64,000 bases of DNA. Source: Vescimonas coprocola. GTDB lineage: Bacteria > Bacillota > Clostridia > Oscillospirales > Oscillospiraceae. The stretch covers positions 1,144,415 through 1,208,414 of the forward strand of contig NZ_AP023418.1 in the NCBI RefSeq assembly GCF_018408575.1, in the 5' to 3' direction. Below are positions 57,262-64,000 of this stretch, piece by piece (the first letter of the stretch is position 1; every line of letters starts with the position of its first letter). The notes under the pieces were generated by a model, which saw only the letters and a program-made list of their open reading frames with translations, had not been told where the DNA came from and did no database searches. The translations under genes and the position numbers were made by a program.

Positions 57262-58158
57262 ATGCGTCTCTTGACCCACACCGTTACCCCGCAGGAGGCC
57301 GGCCTGCCGGTACGAACCCTGCTGCGCCGGCAGCTCCGTATCTCCGGCAGCTTTCTGGCCAAGCTGAAATGGCGGCCCGGCGCCATCACCCTGAACGGTA
57401 TCCCCGTCATCGTCTCCACCCGCACAGAGGCCGGCGACGTGCTGGCGGCGGACGTCTCCGACCTGCCGGGAGAAAACCCCCACATCCGCCCCGTGGCCTA
57501 TCCGCTGGATATTCTGTGGGAGGACGAGGATCTTCTCCTGCTGAATAAGCCCGCCGGCATCGCCATCCATCCCTCCGCCCTGACGGAGGAGACCGTCACC
57601 GTAGCCGGTGCCGTGTGCCACTATCTCCGCACCGACAGCTTCCACTGCGTCAACCGTCTGGACCGTGGCACCACCGGCGTCATGGCCGTGGCCAAGACCG
57701 GCTACATCCACCGCCTGTGCATGGAGTCGCTGCACACCGATTCCTTCCTCCGGGAGTACCGGGGCATCTGTCTGGGTACGCCCCAGCCCTCCTCCGGTGC
57801 CATCGATCTGCCCATCAGCCGGGACCCCGGCTCTCTGCTCCGCCGCACCGTGGACCCTATGGGACTCCCCGCCCGAACCCTCTACGAAACGCTGCTGCCG
57901 GGGGAGCTGTCTCTGCTGCAGCTGCTGCCCCAGACGGGCCGCACCCACCAGCTGCGGCTCCACCTCTCCGCTGTGGGCCACCCGCTGGCCGGGGACTGGC
58001 TCTACGGCACCGAGGCCCCCACCCTCATCCCCCGTCCGGCGCTGCACTCCTACCGTCTCCGGCTCCTGCACCCCGTGACCCGCCGCTGGCTGGATGTCAC
58101 CGCCCCGCTGCCGGAGGATATGCGCCGCCTGCTCCCGCCGGACTGCGATCCCGCATAA
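57262..58158 (+). CDS. RluA-family pseudouridine synthase
   Basis: A 298-residue RluA-type enzyme with a degenerate S4-like start (LLRRQLRISGSFLAKLKWRPGAITLNG), catalytic Asp in VNRLDRGTTGVM, LLNKPAGIAIHPS and the late LLPQTGRTHQLRLHLSAVGHPLAGDWLYG (in parts). It forms pseudouridine in rRNA or tRNA. Target not readable. Start ATG has AAGGAGG upstream. Confidence 0.94.
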   Translation: MRLLTHTVTPQEAGLPVRTLLRRQLRISGSFLAKLKWRPGAITLNGIPVIVSTRTEAGDVLAADVSDLPGENPHIRPVAYPLDILWEDEDLLLLNKPAGIAIHPSALTEETVTVAGAVCHYLRTDSFHCVNRLDRGTTGVMAVAKTGYIHRLCMESLHTDSFLREYRGICLGTPQPSSGAIDLPISRDPGSLLRRTVDPMGLPARTLYETLLPGELSLLQLLPQTGRTHQLRLHLSAVGHPLAGDWLYGTEAPTLIPRPALHSYRLRLLHPVTRRWLDVTAPLPEDMRRLLPPDCDPA

Positions 58159-58197
58159 AAAGCTGCCCCGCCTGCATCGCAGGCGGGGCAGCTTTTT
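58157..58197. terminator. Strong terminator between convergent genes
   Basis: Perfect 19-bp stem (58157-58175 with 58179-58197) with A- and T-tracts. Confidence 0.92.
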
Positions 58198-58222
58198 CCC
58201 ATCAGCCGTCCGCAGACGGCCC

Positions 58223-59254
58223 TTATTCCATCATCTGCCGCGCAAAGCACCGGGCCTTCTCCCGGATCCCCGGCAGGCGCACCAGACTCCCCCGCTCATT
58301 GGCTGTCTCCAGCAGGCAGAACCGTGGCGGCAGATAGAAGGCCTTATTCATGTTCAGCGCCGAGATCAGTTGCCGGGCCAGCAGATCGCCGCCGGAGTAG
58401 CCGGACACCACCAGTCCGTAAAGCCGCTTGTCATAGAACCGGGTCTGGCGGAACAAGGCCGTCAGACGGTTGACGCAGGCGGTGAGATTGGCGGAGAGGG
58501 CATCGTTATAGTTGGCGCAGACCATCACCAGCGTGTCGCAGGAGCGCACCGCCGGATACACCTCCTCCACCATCGGCCCGCCATAGAAGCACCCGCCCTG
58601 CTCCCCGAAGTGCATACAGGCGGTGTAGCTGCATCCGTTGCAGTCGGCCATGGTCCCGTTCCGCAGGCAGATCTCCTGCACCTGCACCTCCGGCGGCAGG
58701 GATCGGCGCACCATCTCCCACAGCGCCAGCGTGTTGGAGGTGCTGCGCTGGGAGGCGTGCAGCGCCAGCACCCGCCCCACGGGGGCAGGCCCCTCCCACG
58801 CCGTCAGCCGCTCCAGCAGCTCCGATACGGCGGCCCGGAAGGCCGTCTCCTCATCGGTGCCGCCGATCTGGGCCTGCACCCGGAAGTTCCGCAGGGAACC
58901 GGTGGCCTCCACCAGCGGGCGTCCCAGAAAGGCGCAGCCCGCCTGATTGGCGGCGAACACCAGATCACGGGCGGCGTCCTTGGTGTATAGCTCTCCCCGC
59001 CCCGTCACCACCAGCCCCGCTACGCAGCCCTCCAGCAGCGTCCGGCTCCTCCGCAGGGTCATCAGCATCCGATACCCGCTCTCGCTGCATCCGCTCTCGT
59101 CCAGTGCCAGAGCAAACAGCAGCCGCTGTCCGGCCAGCCCCTCCAGCCCCGCATCCGGGTCACGGATCTGGCTGTCCGGCGGCAGCAGCGGTGTCAGCAG
59201 CGCCAACAGCTCCCGGCTGTATGGATTCTCCGGCAGCAGCACCGTCAGTGCCAT
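58223..59254 (-). CDS. Flavodoxin-like NAD(P)H-dependent FMN reductase-type protein
   Basis: A 343-residue protein that seems to hold two flavodoxin-like halves. The second (about 160-343) has LALHASQRSTSNT (FMN phosphate loop), a cysteine-rich CNGCSYTAC ... GGCFYGG, and VMVCANYNDALSANL, like iron-sulfur flavoproteins. The first (1-150) has a weaker GLVVTGRGELYTKDAARD. Last gene of the three-gene operon, 16 bp after the dehydrogenase-like gene. It is likely a flavin- and perhaps Fe-S-containing oxidoreductase of unknown substrate. Confidence 0.75.
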   Translation of the reverse strand: MALTVLLPENPYSRELLALLTPLLPPDSQIRDPDAGLEGLAGQRLLFALALDESGCSESGYRMLMTLRRSRTLLEGCVAGLVVTGRGELYTKDAARDLVFAANQAGCAFLGRPLVEATGSLRNFRVQAQIGGTDEETAFRAAVSELLERLTAWEGPAPVGRVLALHASQRSTSNTLALWEMVRRSLPPEVQVQEICLRNGTMADCNGCSYTACMHFGEQGGCFYGGPMVEEVYPAVRSCDTLVMVCANYNDALSANLTACVNRLTALFRQTRFYDKRLYGLVVSGYSGGDLLARQLISALNMNKAFYLPPRFCLLETANERGSLVRLPGIREKARCFARQMME

Positions 59255-59270
59255 CCCGCTCCCTCCTTCT

Positions 59271-60494
59271 TCATCGGATCGCCCGCAGGCGCTCCATGGT
59301 ATCTCTCAAACGCTCCTGCAAGGCCTCCGGCAGGGGCAGCCGCTCCGGCTCCGTCCCCGTGGGGAGCAGCCGGTTTCTGGCCCCCATAAACACCCCATCC
59401 AGATAGGTGGACGAGCAGTGCCACTGCCCCCGCAGACAGGCCAGCAGGCTCAGCGCCCCGGAGCTGAGGGCCGGGGCCACATAGGGCTTGAAGCCCAGCC
59501 GCCGCATCTCCAGATTGGCTGAGACCACCCGCTCCGTCAGCTCACGGGACAGTGCGTCGTCGTAGTGCTCTATGGAGTTGGCCACCACCAGATCGGCCCC
59601 GTGTGGGCCGTAGGTGCGCCCCTCCGTCAAAAAGGCGGCAAACCGTGGCTCCTTCTGGGCATAGTACATGGCTCTGGCCTGCATGACCCCCAGTCCGAAG
59701 CCCCGCACCTGATGGGAAAACAGCCCTCCGCCGTCCCACCGGCCCGTCTCGTCCCGGTTGCTCTCCTCCAGCACCGCCCGGCACAGGGGATCCACCGGAT
59801 CGCTGACCACGCAGAACATTCCTCCATAGCGCCGCTGCCGGGCCATGCGGGCATAGCGGACCGCCAGTTCCCGGTTCACCTGATACTGGGCCATGCGGAC
59901 GTCCCCGGAGGTAACGGAGGTATCCGGCACGAACCGGGAGGCGCAGAACAGGAACACATCCCCGTCAAACACCTCCTCCGGGGAGACGATCTCCACCGGC
60001 GGCAATCTCTCCCCCTCCGGTGAGACGATCTGGTTCAGCTCCATCTCCCACCGCTGGGGAACGTTCTCCCGCACGTCGCAGATGCCGATGGAGTCGATGA
60101 CATCGCCTCCCAGCAGCCGCAGCCCCATGAGAAGGGTACTGCCCACATCGCCCAGCGCCAACAGGTTCACCCGCACACGCTCCCTCCTCCGGAGGGGAGG
60201 CAGCAGCTCCTCCTGTCGGGGGTGGGCCAGATTTACCGCCCGCACACGCCCGGCGGCTATGGCCGCCGCCAGCGCCGGATCTGTCTCCGGCTCCTCCGCC
60301 GTCACAAGGGTCGATACCCCCTCCTCCGCGGTCAGCAGGGACGGCGCCGTCACCGGGAAGGTATCCCGCCCGATACCGGGTGTGCGGTGAAATCCGAACA
60401 GCACCTCCCCCGTCTCCGGCAGAGCGTGCAGCGCCGGAAGCGCCAGCACCTCCCGGCTGCACAGGGGATAGCCGCCGCAGTCATAGTATCGCAC
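59271..60494 (-). CDS. Lactate/malate dehydrogenase-like Rossmann protein
   Basis: A 407-residue protein. After about 105 N-terminal residues with no recognised fold comes a Rossmann domain, LLALGDVGSTLLMGLRLLGGDVIDSIGICD, and the following WEMELNQI, LFCASRFVPD and VVSDPVDPLCR run parallel to LDH/MDH (DxxxMENEL, VxxAGxP, NPVD). The catalytic His motif of LDH (GEHGD) is replaced by something like TYGPHGADLVVANS, and Arg residues differ, so the substrate is uncertain. Ends 16 bp before the flavoprotein gene and starts 10 bp after the large fusion. Confidence 0.65.
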   Translation of the reverse strand: MRYYDCGGYPLCSREVLALPALHALPETGEVLFGFHRTPGIGRDTFPVTAPSLLTAEEGVSTLVTAEEPETDPALAAAIAAGRVRAVNLAHPRQEELLPPLRRRERVRVNLLALGDVGSTLLMGLRLLGGDVIDSIGICDVRENVPQRWEMELNQIVSPEGERLPPVEIVSPEEVFDGDVFLFCASRFVPDTSVTSGDVRMAQYQVNRELAVRYARMARQRRYGGMFCVVSDPVDPLCRAVLEESNRDETGRWDGGGLFSHQVRGFGLGVMQARAMYYAQKEPRFAAFLTEGRTYGPHGADLVVANSIEHYDDALSRELTERVVSANLEMRRLGFKPYVAPALSSGALSLLACLRGQWHCSSTYLDGVFMGARNRLLPTGTEPERLPLPEALQERLRDTMERLRAIR

Positions 60495-60504
60495 GTTAGC
60501 CTCC

Positions 60505-63500
60505 TTATTCTGCGGGACGCACCCGCTTCAGCAGCTCGATGTCCTCCTCCAGATAGGTGGAGGCGGTACGGCTCAAATCATAGGTCATGCACCCGCCCTT
60601 ATCCGGATACAGGGGCAGGATCACCGCCTCGCTGAGGCGGTTCAGCGTCAGGTTCCGGGCGTAGAGGGAGCGGTACTCCGCCTCCAGTGCCAGCAGGATG
60701 TCCCTTGCGTTTTCCAGACAGCACAGGCTCAGCCGCCACGCCACATCCGGGGCAATGGGGGCAAATTCCGGGGAGGCGTAGGGCAAGATGCGGTTGACAG
60801 AGGGCTGAAGCCCCTCCGTGGGCCGATCCCGCCGCCGCACGGTGTCTCCGCCGATGAAGGGGTACAGGGTGGACTCCACGAACCGCATCCGCAGATTGGG
60901 CAGATAGTAGATGCTCTCCACCGGATACCCCAGCTCCTCCATCAGATCCCGGCCCATGCCAGTTAGATAGCCCACCAGCACCAGATCCACCTGCGTCCCC
61001 GTCTCCTTCAGCAGCGGCGACAGACTCCGCAGCCGCTTGCCGTCGTGGAGCAGATCATCCACCAAGATAACGGGCCGGTCAAAGGCCCGGATGGTCCGCA
61101 CCTGATCCGGCAGCGGCGAATACTCCGGGTAGGCCTCGATGGCATAGTCCGACAGATCCGCCTCATATACCTTGTCGGTACGCAGGGTCTTGGTGACGGT
61201 ATTAGGCACCGCCACGCCCCGCAGCAGCTTTCCATAGGGGACGCAGATATCCGGCCCCTGCCGCCGGGGCGTCACCGGCTCGGCGGGTACACCGTTGCGT
61301 GCGGTGATGCGCTGGAGCAGCCGGTGATAGATGATCCCAGCCGACAGGCTCAGCACCAGTGACCCCGGCTGCAACTCCGTCAGCGCCTCCTGCAAGCGCC
61401 GATGGGCGACGGCCACCGCCGCCGTCACACGGGGCATGGAGGCCAGCGGAGCCTTGATGGAGGTGTCCACGTTGTGGCTCAGCACGATGGGGCAGCGCAT
61501 ATCCACCTCCAGCACCGGCCGCCCCGACACCGGAGCCGGGACAAAGCCCTGCCGCCGCAGCAAATTCAGCACATAGCTGTGCTCTGCACCGGGCAGCGGA
61601 TCGTACAGGGCGCAGGGATACTCCCGCCCCAGTGCCATGGTAAACACCTCCGTCAGCAGCAGCTGCCCCAGCTCCCGCTGCTGGCTGCCGTCCGGCACCC
61701 ACAGTCCGCTGATGAGCAGCGCCCGACCCCCGGCCTTCTGCCGCACATAGCCGGAGAGCTCCAGACTCCCCAGCCGGTCATACAGCTCACGGGACTCCAG
61801 CTGCCGGTAGCTGACGGCTCCCAGCACCTGCCCCTGCATCCCGTGGCGCAGCAGCAGGAGACTGTCGCCGCACTGCCACAGCTTCTCCACCATGGCAGCG
61901 GGGCAGATCCCCTCCAGCATGGCCTCCATGGACGCATCCGGCCGGGGATAGTCGGTAAAATCCAGATCCTCCGTCCGCAGCAGGGGCTTGTCCTGCGGCT
62001 CCCGCAGATACAGCCCCCTCCGATAGATGAACTCCTGCACCGCCGGATCCACCAGATTGCTGATGTCCCGGTTGGCGTCCACCGCCTCCCGGATGCGGGT
62101 GGAGCTGATCTCCTCCAGCGGCTCCGGCAGCGTCAGCTCCAGTACCTTGCCGTAAATGCCGCCGTAGCCGCCCCCGGCCTCCTGACCGGGCCGACGGAAG
62201 ATGATGTGGTCAAAGGTATGGATGGAGTCCGGCTCCACGGGCTTGCGATAGGAGGATGCGTGAGCCACCACGTCGCTTCCCACGGCGATGGATACCTTCC
62301 GTCCGGGGAAGGCCTGCCGCAGCCGGTGGAGGTTCTCCGGGTTGGCGATGTTCACCGGGAAGTCCTCCGGGAAGATCTGCACATGGAATTCGTCCGCCAC
62401 CGACATGGCGGCAATGCGCCGCCGGATGCGGTAGGGCTGGGTGCGCTTGGACCACGAGAACTCATCGATGGCCAGCAGTACCTCGAAGCCCCGATCCCGG
62501 ATGGTTCGGACAATGGCCTTGTGGGACAGGGTGAATGGGTCGAAGGTACCGGGGAAAAAGGCGATGGGCCGTGGCGCTTCAAAGGTGAAGCCGCCCCGCA
62601 GCCGCTGGGCCGTCAAAAAGCGGTACAGCCGCCCCAGCATGGAGGCCCGATAGTAGAAGGACAGTGCATCCCCGTCCTCCTGACGGCAGGTGGTCAGCAG
62701 CTTCCGTGCCGTCAGGGGGAAGGCCCGGCTCTTCTCGCCGTTGCTGAGCTGTGCCGAGCCGAACACCCGTTGTCCCAGCACCAGCATGGCCTCCTGCCGG
62801 GTCTCTCCGTCGATGCCCGCCAGTCCTCGCATCAGCATCCCCAGCAGCCGGTCCCGGCGGCGTAGGCACGCCTCCTCTGGCTCCTCCGGGAATCTCTGGT
62901 GATAGATGTCGTACTCCTCATAGATGACGCCCACGGTGTCCAGCACCGGAGTCACGATGCGGCTGCTGGAGGCGCTGAGGGTCACCCCCAGATCCGCCAG
63001 GCACTCGTCCAGCTGCTCCGGCGGCAGCCACAGGGCAAGCCGCCCCAGATAGTCGGGAATGTACTTGGTGAACTCCTGCTGCCCCAGCTCCAGCCCCCGG
63101 CACAGCTCCACTGAGACCTCATTGCGCTGATCCACCGTCAGCCGGGGAGCGATCTCCAGCAGCGCCAGTCCTGCGCCGTGGCGCACCGTGACCCGGTCGC
63201 TGACCTTGATGAGGTTAGAAAGATGCGTGGCGATGTGCAGGGCCGAGCCGTGGTCGTTCCGTGCATCATCCGTCAGCAGCCGCAGGTTCACCTGCTTGAT
63301 GATCCACGGCGTGGCGGTCTTGAGGTTATCCAGAAAAATATCCGATACCTGCGTCTCCTGCAAGGTCAAGCCTCCGGCGCAGATATCCTCCCGCAGCAGG
63401 GCCAGCGACATATTGCCGCAGTCCATCTCCTGCAAAATTTTCAGAGGCCGCTTCTGCCGGGGCATGGAGGTGTGGACGTGATCCAGCAGCAGCATGGCCG

Positions 63501-64000
63501 CCGCCTGCACCGTCAGGCTCTCCCGCCCGGACAGTACCTCCGCCGCACGGAGCAGTGCATTCAGCTGTGGCCGGGTACACAGCTCCAGCGGCAGGTCCGC
63601 CGCCGCATCCAGCAGCTGCAGCGCCACCTGATCGTCCAGCTGCTCCGGCCGCCGCAGATACGCCAGCACCGGCGCCAGAAACCCCTCCTCCCGTCCGGGG
63701 CAGCGGGAGAGCAGGGACTTCACGCAGAATTTCAGGGTGAACCGGATCCACCCCCGGTGCTGGGGCATCAGCTTGTGATCCGGATAGATGATCTTCTCCA
63801 GATACAGTCTCCACTGATCCAGATCCGTCACCGTCCGCAGGTCGGGACGGCTGTCCGCCGGACGCTCCTTGGCGTAGCCTGCGTGGAACCCTGCGATGAT
63901 CTCCCCCATGAGAGCCGCCGCCTGACGGCGGATGTCCCCCTCACGGTGCATCAGCAGCTCATAGAGAAAGGCCAGCGTCTGCACCTTCTGTGGAATGTGC
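60505..64000 (-). CDS. Large fusion: helical repeats, nucleotidyltransferase, GNAT-like and phosphoribosyltransferase domains (5' end beyond the window)
   Basis: The open frame continues past 64000 (codons HIPQK before the first in-window GTG), so the start is not visible; at least 1164 residues are encoded. Counted from the GTG at 63984: residues 1-460 are helical, HEAT-like; 473-640 form a cytidylyltransferase-fold domain with GTFDPFTLSH (479-488; TxxH as in CoaD rather than HxGH of NadD) and ISSTRIRE (626-633); 690-830 resembles a GNAT fold; 860-1050 is a type I phosphoribosyltransferase with PRPP loop VILVDDLLHDG (972-982). The combination suggests nucleotide or cofactor chemistry on a scaffold. 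No function is assigned. Confidence 0.8.
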   Translation of the reverse strand, partial: HIPQKVQTLAFLYELLMHREGDIRRQAAALMGEIIAGFHAGYAKERPADSRPDLRTVTDLDQWRLYLEKIIYPDHKLMPQHRGWIRFTLKFCVKSLLSRCPGREEGFLAPVLAYLRRPEQLDDQVALQLLDAAADLPLELCTRPQLNALLRAAEVLSGRESLTVQAAAMLLLDHVHTSMPRQKRPLKILQEMDCGNMSLALLREDICAGGLTLQETQVSDIFLDNLKTATPWIIKQVNLRLLTDDARNDHGSALHIATHLSNLIKVSDRVTVRHGAGLALLEIAPRLTVDQRNEVSVELCRGLELGQQEFTKYIPDYLGRLALWLPPEQLDECLADLGVTLSASSSRIVTPVLDTVGVIYEEYDIYHQRFPEEPEEACLRRRDRLLGMLMRGLAGIDGETRQEAMLVLGQRVFGSAQLSNGEKSRAFPLTARKLLTTCRQEDGDALSFYYRASMLGRLYRFLTAQRLRGGFTFEAPRPIAFFPGTFDPFTLSHKAIVRTIRDRGFEVLLAIDEFSWSKRTQPYRIRRRIAAMSVADEFHVQIFPEDFPVNIANPENLHRLRQAFPGRKVSIAVGSDVVAHASSYRKPVEPDSIHTFDHIIFRRPGQEAGGGYGGIYGKVLELTLPEPLEEISSTRIREAVDANRDISNLVDPAVQEFIYRRGLYLREPQDKPLLRTEDLDFTDYPRPDASMEAMLEGICPAAMVEKLWQCGDSLLLLRHGMQGQVLGAVSYRQLESRELYDRLGSLELSGYVRQKAGGRALLISGLWVPDGSQQRELGQLLLTEVFTMALGREYPCALYDPLPGAEHSYVLNLLRRQGFVPAPVSGRPVLEVDMRCPIVLSHNVDTSIKAPLASMPRVTAAVAVAHRRLQEALTELQPGSLVLSLSAGIIYHRLLQRITARNGVPAEPVTPRRQGPDICVPYGKLLRGVAVPNTVTKTLRTDKVYEADLSDYAIEAYPEYSPLPDQVRTIRAFDRPVILVDDLLHDGKRLRSLSPLLKETGTQVDLVLVGYLTGMGRDLMEELGYPVESIYYLPNLRMRFVESTLYPFIGGDTVRRRDRPTEGLQPSVNRILPYASPEFAPIAPDVAWRLSLCCLENARDILLALEAEYRSLYARNLTLNRLSEAVILPLYPDKGGCMTYDLSRTASTYLEEDIELLKRVRPAE

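Overview
The window looks like the chromosome of a high-GC, anaerobic, spore-forming gut Clostridia, most likely Oscillospiraceae (Oscillibacter/Dysosmobacter/Flavonifractor type). The evidence is the spore-coat-era gene yunB, a CarD-ispD-ispF operon, an ECF transporter module, a butyryl-CoA:acetate-type CoA-transferase, ATP-forming carbamate kinase and selenium-linked purine genes, together with GC-rich coding DNA and promoters of the TTGACA-N17-TATAAT class. No taxonomic search was possible, so the genus is inferred.

Layout. 1-2.6 kb: end of a zinc-ribbon-like gene, a CDF cation exporter with an MntE-type metal site, an ArsC-fold protein lacking its cysteine, and a sirtuin. 2.9-8.8 kb: a complete rRNA operon on the minus strand (three tandem promoters, 16S, tRNA-Ala, tRNA-Ile, 23S, tRNA-Lys, tRNA-Glu, 5S, terminator). 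8.9-18.6 kb: a YjjG-like nucleotidase, then a long minus-strand run of methyltransferase, small membrane protein, ecfA1-ecfA2-ecfT, truA, DUF5711, cvpA, a ClpE-type unfoldase and a small cysteine protein. 18.9-22.9 kb: a membrane glycosyltransferase, an orphan response regulator without its phosphoacceptor Asp, an F420-hydrogenase-beta-like Fe-S protein and queH. 23-30 kb: CoA-transferase with a structured leader, and the operon murD-yunB-ligA-GH13. 30-33.4 kb: threonine-aldolase-like enzyme, pckA and a small companion.

33.4-37.2 kb is a selenium-dependent molybdenum hydroxylase maturation locus: selD, yqeB-type gene, a ModE-like one-domain regulator, a selenium-linked cysteine desulfurase and a DUF3343 Se/S-carrier-like protein. 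37.3-40.7 kb holds ispF, ispD, carD, a threonine-synthase-like gene and a ribbon-helix-helix protein.

41-54.2 kb is the most interesting region: a purine/urate catabolism locus built around a divergent promoter. A YheO/PAS-type regulator and a fold-type-II PLP enzyme run left; ygeY, ygeW and arcC run right, followed by a BMP-family lipoprotein ABC importer (binding protein, ATPase, two permeases) and an 8-oxoguanine-deaminase-like amidohydrolase. Together they suggest import of purines or nucleosides, deamination of 8-oxoguanine to urate, oxidation/reduction by selenium-dependent hydroxylases encoded elsewhere, ring breakdown, and ATP recovery from carbamoyl phosphate. The 3' end of arcC is repeated three times at an exact 149-bp period, each copy re-encoding the same last 12 residues with only third-position changes.

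54.3-64 kb: a TIM-barrel protein, a broken GNAT gene, a macrodomain protein, a DUF362 Fe-S protein, an RluA-type pseudouridine synthase, and a three-gene operon of NAD/flavin-type proteins headed by a very large fusion (helical repeats + nucleotidyltransferase + GNAT-like + phosphoribosyltransferase) that runs off the window edge. No CRISPR array, prophage or intact insertion sequence was seen.
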